From the NCBI RefSeq assembly GCF_009812055.1, contig NZ_WQNH01000001.1:186001-250000 (forward strand): a stretch of DNA of 64,000 nt, in the 5' to 3' direction. The translations under genes and the position numbers were made by a program. The notes below the pieces were generated by a model. The model did no database searches. It was not told where the DNA came from and saw only the letters and a program-made list of their open reading frames with translations. Positions 29,655 through 38,295 of this stretch are shown here, in pieces (positions within the stretch are counted from its first letter, which is position 1; each line of letters begins with the position of its first letter). The stretch is from Chelativorans xinjiangensis. GTDB taxonomy: Bacteria > Pseudomonadota > Alphaproteobacteria > Rhizobiales > Rhizobiaceae.

Positions 29655-31445
29655 CTAGGCGTCGCGATACCAGTCCTTCAAATGCGCGGTGTAGTTGTCC
29701 CAGCCGCTGAGTGGAGCGTGAAGCTTGTTGGAGAGCGCCGCCACGCGGGGACGCGAGACCACGGGAATGACCGCCACCTCCTCGATCACCATCTCGTTCA
29801 TTCGGATGAACAGTGCCGCGCGCTTCACCGGGTCGAGCTCGGCCTCCGCCTCCCGGTACAGCTTGTCGTATTCTGGGTTCGTCCAGCGGGTGATGTTGCG
29901 TCCCTGCCATTTATTGGCCTTGGTCGCGACCTCCCACGAGAGGAACTGATTCATGAACACGCCAGGATCCGGCTGGGTCTGCGTCGTGGTGTACATCTGG
30001 ATATCGCAGTAGAACTTCGTGTACGTGTCCGGATTGGCCTCGTCCGAAGAGAAGAACACCGACGCCGTGATCGATTTCAGCTCGACCTCGATCCCGGCCT
30101 TCTGGCAGGCTTGCTTGACGATCGCCTGGGTCTTCTGGCGCGGCGCGTTGATCGAGGTCTGGTAAACAAACTTCAGCTTCACGCCATCCTTTTCGCGGAT
30201 GCCGTCTGCACCGGGCGTCCAGCCGCCCTCCTCCAGGATCGCGACTGCCTTTTCGACGTCGAACTCATAGGAGGTCTTGGTCGACCGGAACTGTTCCGGA
30301 TTGTTCAGGAAGTTGGCTGTGGCAGGCCCGCCGCGGCCGTAGATATGCTGCTCCACGGACCCCCGGTCGACCAGGAGGTTGAGCGCCTTGCGGACGGCGG
30401 GGTCGGTGAGGAACGGATGCTTCGTCTTGAGGCTCGACCTCTCGCCATCGACCTCCGTCCACGGATCGGTGTTGTTGATCTGGATATGCTCGATGTCGCC
30501 GCCATCCATGATCTCGATGTGGCCCTTGCCGGCCTCTTCAAGGCGCTTCAGGAGCTCATCCTCGACCTGCATGTTCCAGGCAAGGTCATACTCCCCGGTC
30601 TGGAGCACCGCACGCGCCGCGGATACGGCATCGCCGCCGCCCTTCATCTCGATCGAATCGAAATACGGTCTGTTCTCTTCGTGGTAGTTCGGGTTGAGCT
30701 TTCCGGTTACGAGGTCGCCCGGATTGAACTGCTCGAAGAGGTATGGCCCCGTCCCAACGGGAGCAAGATTCGCCGGCGCATCACGCGACGCCGCGCCCTT
30801 GAAATCCTGGAACAGGTGCTTCGGGATCAACATGCCGCGCGTGCCGACGAAGGGATCGGCCCAGAACGGGGTCGGTTCCTCGAATTCCACCCTCACGGTG
30901 TGGTCATCCACCTTGACGACATTCATGCCCTGATAGCTGCCGATGGTGACGGCCGCTGTGTCGGGGTCGGTGGCGTATTCCCAGTTGAACACGCAATCGT
31001 CGGCCGTGAACGGCTCGCCGTCATGCCACGTCACGCCCTGTTTGAGCTTCCAGGTGACGGACATACCGTCCTCCGCGAGCCCGCCATTCTCCAGGCTCGG
31101 GATTTCGGCGGCGAGGATCGGGACCAGATTCCCGTCCGCATCCCACGCAGCCAGCGGTTCATAGAAAAGCCGTGAGCCGTCCTGGTCCTTGGTCCCAACC
31201 GCGAAATGCGGATTGAGCAATGTCGGGCCCTGCCACCAAAGCAGCCGAAGCGGTCCGCCGCCGCCGCGCTGGGTCGGCTTATACTCTGGAAACGGGGCGG
31301 CCATCGCAATGCCGGAGTGCGACAACATCTGCGCCGCGAGCGGTGCGGTGAGACCGACCGCGACCATTCCCCTTACAAACGCGCGACGGGAAAGCTTCCC
31401 GATCCGTACGTCCTCGATCAGTCCACGCAACTCTCGTTCGTTCAT
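29655..31445 (-). CDS. Peptide ABC transporter substrate-binding protein, TAT-type signal
   Basis: A 596-residue extracytoplasmic solute-binding protein of family 5 (DppA/OppA). The N-terminus has a twin-arginine-like signal (SRRAFVRG, residues 19-26) and a hydrophobic stretch ending near ALA-like AMAAPF, so it may be exported folded. The mature protein has LLWWQGPTLLNPHFAVG and the family signature WKLKQGVTWHDGEPFTADDCVF around residue 130. It is longer than typical DppA (about 500). It is first in the operon with dppBCDF. The ribosome site AGGGGAG is good. The ligand is not predictable; the neighbouring M20 amidohydrolase hints at peptide or N-acyl-amino-acid use. Confidence 0.9.
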   Translation of the reverse strand: MNERELRGLIEDVRIGKLSRRAFVRGMVAVGLTAPLAAQMLSHSGIAMAAPFPEYKPTQRGGGGPLRLLWWQGPTLLNPHFAVGTKDQDGSRLFYEPLAAWDADGNLVPILAAEIPSLENGGLAEDGMSVTWKLKQGVTWHDGEPFTADDCVFNWEYATDPDTAAVTIGSYQGMNVVKVDDHTVRVEFEEPTPFWADPFVGTRGMLIPKHLFQDFKGAASRDAPANLAPVGTGPYLFEQFNPGDLVTGKLNPNYHEENRPYFDSIEMKGGGDAVSAARAVLQTGEYDLAWNMQVEDELLKRLEEAGKGHIEIMDGGDIEHIQINNTDPWTEVDGERSSLKTKHPFLTDPAVRKALNLLVDRGSVEQHIYGRGGPATANFLNNPEQFRSTKTSYEFDVEKAVAILEEGGWTPGADGIREKDGVKLKFVYQTSINAPRQKTQAIVKQACQKAGIEVELKSITASVFFSSDEANPDTYTKFYCDIQMYTTTQTQPDPGVFMNQFLSWEVATKANKWQGRNITRWTNPEYDKLYREAEAELDPVKRAALFIRMNEMVIEEVAVIPVVSRPRVAALSNKLHAPLSGWDNYTAHLKDWYRDA

Positions 31446-31855
31446 TGGAACTCCCCTCTTGCAATAGCCCCGCCTAGATTTTTAGTTGAGCACCACGTTA
31501 GGCTACATGCGAAGAGCAAAACGCTATCATGATTTGTATGGATGAACACCCCTTTGTTGGCGGCGTGATTCTTCTGCCCATCGCCGAAAGTCGCGGGGTG
31601 CGGTAACGCTGCCTCTAAAACAGGCTGGGGTGTGCCGTAATTTTCGGCAAATGCGTGCAATTGAGGCAAAGCGACGGCTCATCTCGCACTATATTTCTAG
31701 GATACTATTGCCGGCAGCAGAAAGACCTATTACGCCTTCTCTAAACACGGCTATCATCCCATGCAACGCAAGCCGATACCGGCTGGCGACACGTATTCCC
31801 GGCGGCCCCTCGTGCCTCCCTCTGGGCCGCTTCAGCAAGGAACGGAGCAACGCCT
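31446..31855. promoter_or_regulatory. Divergent promoter gap between the peptide importer and the amidohydrolase
   Basis: The 410-base divergent region has no convincing ORF. It is AT-richer than its surroundings around 31480-31560 and 31670-31740, as expected for promoters in both directions. No operator could be assigned with confidence. Confidence 0.4.
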
Positions 31856-33031
31856 GTGCCCATCCACAACCGCATCGCTGATTTCCATGACGAGCTCACC
31901 ACGTGGCGGCGCGACATCCACGCGCATCCCGAACTTCGCTACGAAGAGCATCGGACGGCGGAACTGGTGGCGAACAGGCTCGAATCCTGGGGTGTCGAGG
32001 TGCATCGCGGCATAGCCGAGACAGGCGTGGTTGGCGTACTCAACGGCCGGGGGACGAGCAGCCGGGCGATCGGACTGCGCGCCGACATGGACGCCTTGCC
32101 GATCCTCGAACAGACCGGCTTGGCCTACCAGTCGACGGTGGAAGGCAAGATGCATGCGTGCGGTCACGACGGCCATACGGTGATGCTGCTCGGTGCTGCG
32201 CGCTACCTCGCCGAAACACGCAACTTCGACGGGACCGTGTATTTCATCTTCCAGCCGGCCGAAGAGGGTGGCGCCGGCGCCAAGATGATGATCGACGAAG
32301 GACTGTTCGACCGCTTTCCGTGCGATACGGTGTGGGGCATGCACAATGCGCCGCATCTGCCGGCCGGCACCATTGCGACGCGACCGGGCCCGACGCTCGC
32401 AGCGGCCGACAAGGCGTTCATCACCATCCGCGGTCGCGGCGCCCATGCCGCCCGGCCGCATGACGGCGTCGACCCGATCGCCGTCGGCCTGCAGCTTTAT
32501 CAAGGCCTGCAGCTGATCGTTGCACGCAATGTCGATCCGCTGCACTCGGCCGTGGTCAGTGTTTGCGAGTTCCATGCCGGAACCGCCTTGAACGTCATCC
32601 CGGAGACGGCGAGCCTGACAATATCGATCCGTACCTTCGATGCCGCGGTGCGCAAGCTCGTGGAGCGGCGGGTAAGAGCGCTGTGCGACGGGGTGGCGGC
32701 AGCGCATGGCTGCACGATCGAGCTCGACTACCAGGAAGGCTATCCGGCGCTGGTCAATGGCGAGCAGGAAACCGAGTTCGCCTCGAAAGTGGCGGAAGAA
32801 GTGGTGGGCGCCGCAGCGATCGACCGCAACGGCTCATCGAGCATGGGCAGCGAGGACTTCGCCTTCATGCTCAATGAGCGCCCGGGTGCCTTTATCTGGA
32901 TCGGCGGCGGCGTGGAAGGCAAGGACTTCGGCCTGCACCACCCAAGCTACGATTTCAACGACGAGATTTTGCCGATCGGGGCAAGCTATTGGGCCCGGCT
33001 GGTGGAGACCAGCTTACCCCGAAAGGGCTGA
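31856..33031 (+). CDS. M20-family amidohydrolase (hippurate hydrolase type)
   Basis: A 391-residue zinc-dependent hydrolase of N-acyl amino acids or related amides. The typical first metal region is RADMDALPILEQTG followed by MHACGHDGHTVMLLGAA (Cys102, His104, Asp105, His107). The second is FQPAEEGGAGAKMMIDEG with the catalytic Glu pair. The dimerisation domain starts at KAFITIRGRGAHAARPHDGVDP, and the last ligand is in MGSEDFAFML. It begins with GTG at 31856. No signal peptide is present, so it acts in the cytoplasm. It is divergent from the peptide importer, which suggests that imported acyl-peptides or acyl-amino acids are its substrates. Confidence 0.9.
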   Translation: MPIHNRIADFHDELTTWRRDIHAHPELRYEEHRTAELVANRLESWGVEVHRGIAETGVVGVLNGRGTSSRAIGLRADMDALPILEQTGLAYQSTVEGKMHACGHDGHTVMLLGAARYLAETRNFDGTVYFIFQPAEEGGAGAKMMIDEGLFDRFPCDTVWGMHNAPHLPAGTIATRPGPTLAAADKAFITIRGRGAHAARPHDGVDPIAVGLQLYQGLQLIVARNVDPLHSAVVSVCEFHAGTALNVIPETASLTISIRTFDAAVRKLVERRVRALCDGVAAAHGCTIELDYQEGYPALVNGEQETEFASKVAEEVVGAAAIDRNGSSSMGSEDFAFMLNERPGAFIWIGGGVEGKDFGLHHPSYDFNDEILPIGASYWARLVETSLPRKG

Positions 33032-33066
33032 GGCGGACGCTTGGTGCCTAAAGTGATATGAGGGAA

Positions 33067-33091
33067 GGGTCGGCCGGTCCCCGGCCGACCC
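33067..33091 (+). terminator. Strong GC hairpin after the amidohydrolase gene
   Basis: GGGTCGGCCGG (33067-33077) and CCGGCCGACCC (33081-33091) form a perfect 11-bp stem with a three-base loop, 36 bases after the stop codon. There is no T-tract, so it is either an imperfect terminator or a 3' stabilising hairpin. It separates the amidohydrolase from the transferase gene. Confidence 0.6.
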
Positions 33092-33124
33092 TCCCAGTCT
33101 ACGGCAGCAAGGGTCTGATGCTCA

Positions 33125-33754
33125 ATGATCGATCTCTACACTTGGACGACACCGAACGGCCGCAAGGTCTCCATCGCACTTGAGGAGATGGGCCTCGATT
33201 ACGCGGTTCATCCGGTCGATATAGGCGACCGCCAGCAGTTCGAGCCCGACTTCCTCAAGATCTCACCCAACAACAAAATCCCCGCCATCGTCGACCGTGA
33301 CAACGGTCTCAGCCTGATGGAATCGGGCGCGATCCTCATCTACCTTGCCGAAAAGACCGGTCTGCTGATGCCGCGCGAGGGGGTGGGCAGGCTCAGGACG
33401 ATCGAGTGGCTGATGTGGCAGATGGGTGGATTCGGGCCGATGCTCGGCCAAGCCCATCAGTATCTGAAGTTCAACCGGGGCAAGGCGCCCTTTGCGGAGG
33501 AGCGATATGCCAAGGAGGCACGCCGGCTATACGGCGTGCTCGATCGGCAACTTGGCAGGGAAGGGTTTGTCGCCGGCGACTATTCGATTGCCGACATCGC
33601 CATCTGGCCCTGGGTGTCCCGCTACGAATGGCAGGATATCGCGCTTGACGAATTCCCAGAGGTGAAGCGCTGGTATGTCGAGATCGCCGCTCGCGAGCCC
33701 GTGGTGAAAGGCTACCACGTTCCCAAGTTCACGCAGGACATCCCGATGCCTTGA
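33125..33754 (+). CDS. Glutathione S-transferase-like protein (YfcG/Nu class)
   Basis: A 209-residue glutathione transferase. The thioredoxin-fold N-terminus reads MIDLYTWTTPNGRKVSIALEEMG. NKIPAIVD is the cis-Pro loop that binds glutathione, and LMESGAILIYLAE the Ser/Glu contacts. The C-terminal helical domain has YSIADIAIWPWVSRYEW, where the N-capping Asp is conserved. The TPNGRK start is typical of the YfcG/Ure2-like group, which often shows disulfide-bond reductase activity and not classic conjugation. It has its own ribosome region and no obvious operon partner. Confidence 0.88.
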   Translation: MIDLYTWTTPNGRKVSIALEEMGLDYAVHPVDIGDRQQFEPDFLKISPNNKIPAIVDRDNGLSLMESGAILIYLAEKTGLLMPREGVGRLRTIEWLMWQMGGFGPMLGQAHQYLKFNRGKAPFAEERYAKEARRLYGVLDRQLGREGFVAGDYSIADIAIWPWVSRYEWQDIALDEFPEVKRWYVEIAAREPVVKGYHVPKFTQDIPMP

Positions 33755-33854
33755 ACGGTCCTTGCGCAGCCAGCGCGAGGCGTTTTTTCCGCAAGCCCAT
33801 TTTACTCAGGTTTGCCGGCCGGCGGCGCAAAGGCATATGCGCCGGCGCGACGCG

Positions 33855-35819
33855 TCATGAATCCGGCAGTTTCCGTGATGGATGCGCGGCCGGAGCCTGG
33901 AAGATGTCCGTCGGGTCGATCGGGGCGGCAATCGGAGCATCGACTGGTCCGAGATGCGGCTTGCCGCCCGCGGGCTTCAGGCGCACCGCTGCCGGCCAGC
34001 GCAGATTGATCAATAGTGCAGCGGCGCCCAGGGCCAGGCCCGAAAGGTCGGTCCAGACTCCGGGCTTGATCAGCGTGAATGCGGCGGCGATGAACAGGAC
34101 CCGCGTCAACACGTTTGCCGGCTTCACGAAAAAGCCGCTCAATCCACCGGCGAGCAATGCGACGCCCGCGGTCGCAGTGACCGCCGTCAGGGCAATCACG
34201 TGCCAGTCGCCGATGAGAAGCAGCGACGGTCCAAACACGAACATGAAGGGAATGATGTACCCGGTCAGTCCAAGCTTCACCGCCGCCCAGCTCGTCGCCC
34301 AGACGGCCGAGCGGCTGATGCCGCACGCTGCATAGACCGCGATCGCCACTGGTGGGGTGATTGCGGACAGGATCGCGAAATAGAAGACGAACATGTGGGC
34401 CGCCTCGACAGGGATGCCCAGGCGCACGAGCGCGGGCACCAGCAGCGCAACCTGGACGATGTATGCGGGGGTCGTGGGCATGCCCATGCCGAGGATGATC
34501 CCCGCCACCATCGTCAGGATGAGCGCCGGCAACAGCAGGTCCTGGGCCGTTGCCCGCACGATGCCGGTGAAGGTGAGGCCGAGGCCGGTCTGGGCAATGA
34601 CGCCGATGACGATACCGGCGGAGGCGCACGAGAGGGCGACGATGACCGAATTGATGGCACCTGATTCAAGCCCGTCGATGACCCTGGCGATGGTGAGTTC
34701 GCCGCGTGTCGTGCTGCGCAAGAGCACCACCGGCACGATCGAGAAGATCCCCATGAGTGCGGAGTACGGCGCCGAGAACCCGGACATCAGCGTGCCGATG
34801 ATGATCGCCAGCGGCAGGAAAAGGTGGCCGCGCTCCCTGAGCACCTGGCCAACGCGCGGCAGGTCGGCCTTGGGCAACCCCTGCAGCCCCTGCTTGCGGG
34901 CCTCGAAATGCACCGCAAGGAAGACGGCGAGATAATAAAGAAGCGCCGGCAACAGCGCGAAAGCGGCCACGTTCAGATAGCTCGTTCCCAAAAACTCGGC
35001 CATCACGAAGGCGGCGGCGCCCATGATCGGCGGCATGATCTGGCCGCCCGTGGAGGCGACTGCCTCGACCGCTCCGGCAAAGGGAGCGGGGTAGCCGATC
35101 CTCTTCATCAGAGGGATCGTGAACGTTCCGGTCGTCATCACATTGGCGACAGCCGAGCCTGACACGGATCCGAACAAGCCCGAGGTAACCACCGCGACCT
35201 TGGCTGGCCCACCGGCCCGGTGCCCCGTCAAGGCCAGCGCGAAATCCATGAAGAGCTTGCCGATACCCAGCCGCTCGGCCAGGGCGCCGAAGATGACGAA
35301 CAGCACGACATAGGTCGCCGAGACCTGCGCGGGAATGCCGAACAGCGCATCGGTTGTCATGTACTGGTATTCGAGGAGACGGACGACGCGGGTGTTGGTG
35401 AAGAAGATCTGGTAGCCAAGGAAAGCGAGCGCCGTAAGCGGCAGGATCGGCCCGATCGCGCGGCGGGTGGCCTCCAGCACGACGATGATCATCAGCACGG
35501 CGAAGGCCTGATCGGTGGTCGAGACCGGCCCGACATAGGCCATGCGGGTGTTGAAGTAGGTCTGTTCGATAATCGGATAGGCCGAGGCGGCCACCGAGAC
35601 GACGAGAAACAGCCAGTCCAGGAGGCCTGGCCCCTTGCCCTGACGGGAACGCAGGACCGGCAGCGAGAGGTAGGCGAGGACCAAGGCGAAGCCGAAATGG
35701 GTCGCGCGCAGGGTGAACGCGTTTGGGGGGCCGAAATATGCCACGTAGAGGTGGAAAAGGCTCATGGTCACGGCCACGACCGTGATCATCCGCTTCAACC
35801 AGAATTCGTAGCGAATCAT
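33855..35819 (-). CDS. TRAP transporter fused small/large membrane subunit, TAXI type
   Basis: A 654-residue membrane protein fusing the small four-helix (DctQ-like) and large (DctM-like) TRAP permease domains. The first part, about residues 1-150, holds four helices. The DctM core begins near LPLTALAFLGYQIF and includes the conserved GSVSGSAVANVMTTGTFTIPLMKR and GGQIMPPIMGAAAFVMAEF segments. The second repeat follows (GIILGMGMPTTPAYIVQVALLVPAL). Such fusions partner with TAXI-type solute receptors, and one is encoded 103 bases upstream. Transport uses a Na+ or H+ gradient. The substrate is unknown, often a dicarboxylate or similar organic acid. Confidence 0.92.
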   Translation of the reverse strand: MIRYEFWLKRMITVVAVTMSLFHLYVAYFGPPNAFTLRATHFGFALVLAYLSLPVLRSRQGKGPGLLDWLFLVVSVAASAYPIIEQTYFNTRMAYVGPVSTTDQAFAVLMIIVVLEATRRAIGPILPLTALAFLGYQIFFTNTRVVRLLEYQYMTTDALFGIPAQVSATYVVLFVIFGALAERLGIGKLFMDFALALTGHRAGGPAKVAVVTSGLFGSVSGSAVANVMTTGTFTIPLMKRIGYPAPFAGAVEAVASTGGQIMPPIMGAAAFVMAEFLGTSYLNVAAFALLPALLYYLAVFLAVHFEARKQGLQGLPKADLPRVGQVLRERGHLFLPLAIIIGTLMSGFSAPYSALMGIFSIVPVVLLRSTTRGELTIARVIDGLESGAINSVIVALSCASAGIVIGVIAQTGLGLTFTGIVRATAQDLLLPALILTMVAGIILGMGMPTTPAYIVQVALLVPALVRLGIPVEAAHMFVFYFAILSAITPPVAIAVYAACGISRSAVWATSWAAVKLGLTGYIIPFMFVFGPSLLLIGDWHVIALTAVTATAGVALLAGGLSGFFVKPANVLTRVLFIAAAFTLIKPGVWTDLSGLALGAAALLINLRWPAAVRLKPAGGKPHLGPVDAPIAAPIDPTDIFQAPAAHPSRKLPDS

Positions 35820-35921
35820 CGCGTGCTCCGATGGGCTAGGCGATCATGCCGGCAGGTGGCAATGAGGCAAGCAAGGAAGGGTTGGGGGAAGCCGCAGCGG
35901 GCTGCCCCCTGACACGCGTTT

Positions 35922-36866
35922 CTACTGCGCGACTCCGTTAGCCGCGTAGAACGCCTTGGCACCTTCGTGCATGGGCACGCCCACATCCTGCGCCATCGTT
36001 TCGAGAGACATATCCTTCACGGCCGAGGCGATGGTGGCGAGGTCGGAGCGATTCTCCCACATCTGGGTGAGCAAGCCCTCGACGATCTGCACCTCGAGGT
36101 CGCAGCGTGCGATGACGTGGGTTGCGTAACCGACCGTAACGACGTCCTCGTCCTGCTTCGGATACGTCCCGGCCGGAATGGTGATCGAGGTGTAGCCGGG
36201 ATTGATCTCCGATCTCATCTTGTCGATGAACTCCTGCTCGAGAGGCACCAGCTTGATGGCGGTGCTGTTCGCCAGGTCCATGATGGCGGAGGACGGGATG
36301 GTCGTACCGAGCGCGAAGACCTCGGAATTGTTGTCTTGCATCAGGGCAACACCATCCGAGTACGACACGAAGTCAACGGCTTTCAGATCCTCATAGGAGA
36401 TGCCAGCCGTCTGCAGCACCGCCCGCGTCACCTGCTCTGCGGTGTTGCCGACGGGCTGGGTGTTCAGCCGCTTGCCGGCGAAATCCTTGACCGACGCGAT
36501 GCCGCTATCCGCTGTTACGACCATCTGGAAATACTGCGGATAAAGGGTGGCCAGATTGCAGACATTGTCGGCTTTGCCCTCGAAGGGCTCGCGCCCCTCG
36601 ATGGCATCCACCGTGGAAATGGAATTGGCAAATCCCAGATCGGCATCGCCGTTCTGCACGCCCTGTACATTCGCGACGCCGCCGCCCGGCAGAACCTGTA
36701 TCGAGACGCCGAGCGCGTCGGACGCCATGCCCTGAATGGCGCCGCCCAGGGGATACCAAGCGCCGCCTTGCGGGCCGGTCATCATACGCAGTTGCTGCGC
36801 TTGTGCCGGCACGGATACCGCCGCTCCGGCTGCGACCAGCGCGAGTGTCAGGATGGTCTTTCGCAT
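35922..36866 (-). CDS. TAXI-family TRAP transporter solute receptor
   Basis: A 314-residue periplasmic receptor. A signal peptide (TILTLALVAAGAAVSVPAQA) is followed by RMMTGPQGGAWYPLGGAIQ, the characteristic TAXI ligand-site start, then VLPGGGVANVQGVQNGDADLGFANS. It lacks the lipobox of lipid-anchored receptors. The gene precedes the fused TRAP permease in the same orientation, so the two form one two-gene uptake system. Upstream lies a gap that holds a relic of an Ldh_2-type dehydrogenase. Confidence 0.93.
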   Translation of the reverse strand: MRKTILTLALVAAGAAVSVPAQAQQLRMMTGPQGGAWYPLGGAIQGMASDALGVSIQVLPGGGVANVQGVQNGDADLGFANSISTVDAIEGREPFEGKADNVCNLATLYPQYFQMVVTADSGIASVKDFAGKRLNTQPVGNTAEQVTRAVLQTAGISYEDLKAVDFVSYSDGVALMQDNNSEVFALGTTIPSSAIMDLANSTAIKLVPLEQEFIDKMRSEINPGYTSITIPAGTYPKQDEDVVTVGYATHVIARCDLEVQIVEGLLTQMWENRSDLATIASAVKDMSLETMAQDVGVPMHEGAKAFYAANGVAQ

Positions 36867-36934
36867 TCCTCATTCCTCCCTTGTCAAATCAGTCTTGCAT
36901 CAAACCCTCATTTACGTCGGTGCGCGCTCCTCCC

Positions 36935-37291
36935 TTAGTAGAAATGCCGCATTCGCCCGCTCGGCGATGCCGCCGGGTCATGCACGAGGCTTATGTTCGG
37001 GGTCGCCGTCGCACCACCGTCCTCAATCTGCTGTCGATAGAGCGGGAGCAGAGCCATCCCATGGGAGTCGATGCCCGTCAGGTCGGCAGCAACAAGCACA
37101 TCTGTAGTGATTTGCGCATGAGCATCGCTCATGCACCAGGCGCGCAGGATCTCCAACATCTGGCGCCGCCAAAGCGCGGCTGCGACGTGGGGGCCGAGTT
37201 CGGGTCGCATGCCGTTTCCTCGGGCGGGTTCTGGCGCGGCTTCATGCCGTTCGGCCGACCGCTCGATCATCAGCGCATCATGAAGGCGCAC
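36935..37291 (-). pseudogene. Truncated N-terminus of an Ldh_2 family (malate/L-lactate) dehydrogenase
   Basis: A 118-codon frame whose middle part (about 36970-37180) matches the N-terminal region of the Ldh_2 malate/lactate/ureidoglycolate dehydrogenase family. Diagnostic is the segment VLVAADLTGIDSHGMALLPLY, whose IDSHG motif is highly conserved, followed by IEDGGATATPNISLV. Full-length members are about 330-350 residues; here the match ends abruptly and the NAD-binding part is absent. The relic lies just upstream of the TRAP receptor, in the same direction, as though a deletion fused its 5' part to the operon's promoter region. It could be a chance frame, but the motif argues against that. 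Confidence 0.6.
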
Positions 37292-37467
37292 AAGTTGTCA
37301 AGCGCGCTGCCGCGGTTTACAGGCGGCGCGCGTTCTGCCAGTCTCGGTCCCTGTGGCAAAAATCTCAGCCAGCCATGATCTGGATCAGATAAGCTAGGTG
37401 CGCTGCGCACGACACCAGTCGCTGTTGCCGGAACCCCTTCCCGTTAAAATGCATTGGGCAATGGACG

Positions 37468-38277
37468 ATGGGTATCTCCTCAGAAACCGGCGGCACGGAA
37501 CGGGAAGCAAATGCGCTAGACCGCCTGCGGCAACGCTTGCGCATTCTTTACCATGGTCATTCACAAAGTGCGTTGCGGTTCCAACTCGCTGTCATGGTCG
37601 TCGATCTTCTGATCATAGCATTCTTCGTCGTGAGCCCGGTGCTGCGCGGGCGGCCATCCTTTCTCTGGATCGACTATTCGATCGCGGCTCTGCTCGCTGC
37701 GGATATCTCGGCTCGCGCCCTTGCCGCGAATGACATTCCGCGCTGGCTGCGGCAGCCCACAAGTCTCGTCGATCTTTTCATCCTGGTAACGTTGCTCGCG
37801 CCGCTCTGGCTGGCCAATCTTGGATTCCTGCGCGTCCTGCGGCTATGGTCGCTCTCGCGCAGCGGCTTTCTATGGCGCCCACTTACGCGGCGGGGTTACG
37901 GGCCCTGGCGCGAGATCATCCATTCGGCTCTCAATCTGGTCACCTTCCTGTTCGTGGTGACCGGCTTCATCTACACGTTCTTCTTCAGGGAAGGCTCAGG
38001 CCTCGCCGGCTATGTCGATGCCCTCTACTTTACGGTCGCGAGCATAACCACCACGGGCTACGGTGACATCCTCCTGCCGGGCACGTGGGGCAAGCTGACC
38101 TCGGTCGCTATCATGATCGCCGGCATCTCGCTTTTCATCCGTCTGGCCCAGGCGATCTTTCGGCCCTACAAAGTCCGGTATCCATGCCCGCAATGCGGGC
38201 TGCAGCGCCACGACCCCGATGCGGTCCACTGCAAGGCTTGCGGCTATCCACTGAAGATTCCCGATCCCGGCGATTGA
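37468..38277 (+). CDS. Potassium channel with C-terminal zinc-ribbon-like tail
   Basis: A 269-residue membrane protein. Helices at about 38-57, 66-86 and 99-118 are followed by an S4-like stretch with spaced arginines (FLRVLRLWSLSRSG, near 120-133). Then comes a two-helix pore unit: helix 155-172, the pore loop with selectivity filter TTTGYGD (194-200), and a final helix 209-230. The last 40 residues hold two CxxC pairs (Cys240/243 and Cys255/258), a zinc-ribbon-like arrangement that is unusual for a bacterial Kv-like channel. The ATG at 37468 lacks a clear ribosome site. Function is inferred as K+ conduction; how the tail gates it is unknown. Confidence 0.88.
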   Translation: MGISSETGGTEREANALDRLRQRLRILYHGHSQSALRFQLAVMVVDLLIIAFFVVSPVLRGRPSFLWIDYSIAALLAADISARALAANDIPRWLRQPTSLVDLFILVTLLAPLWLANLGFLRVLRLWSLSRSGFLWRPLTRRGYGPWREIIHSALNLVTFLFVVTGFIYTFFFREGSGLAGYVDALYFTVASITTTGYGDILLPGTWGKLTSVAIMIAGISLFIRLAQAIFRPYKVRYPCPQCGLQRHDPDAVHCKACGYPLKIPDPGD

Positions 38278-38295
38278 GAAAGAGCGGGCGTGGCC

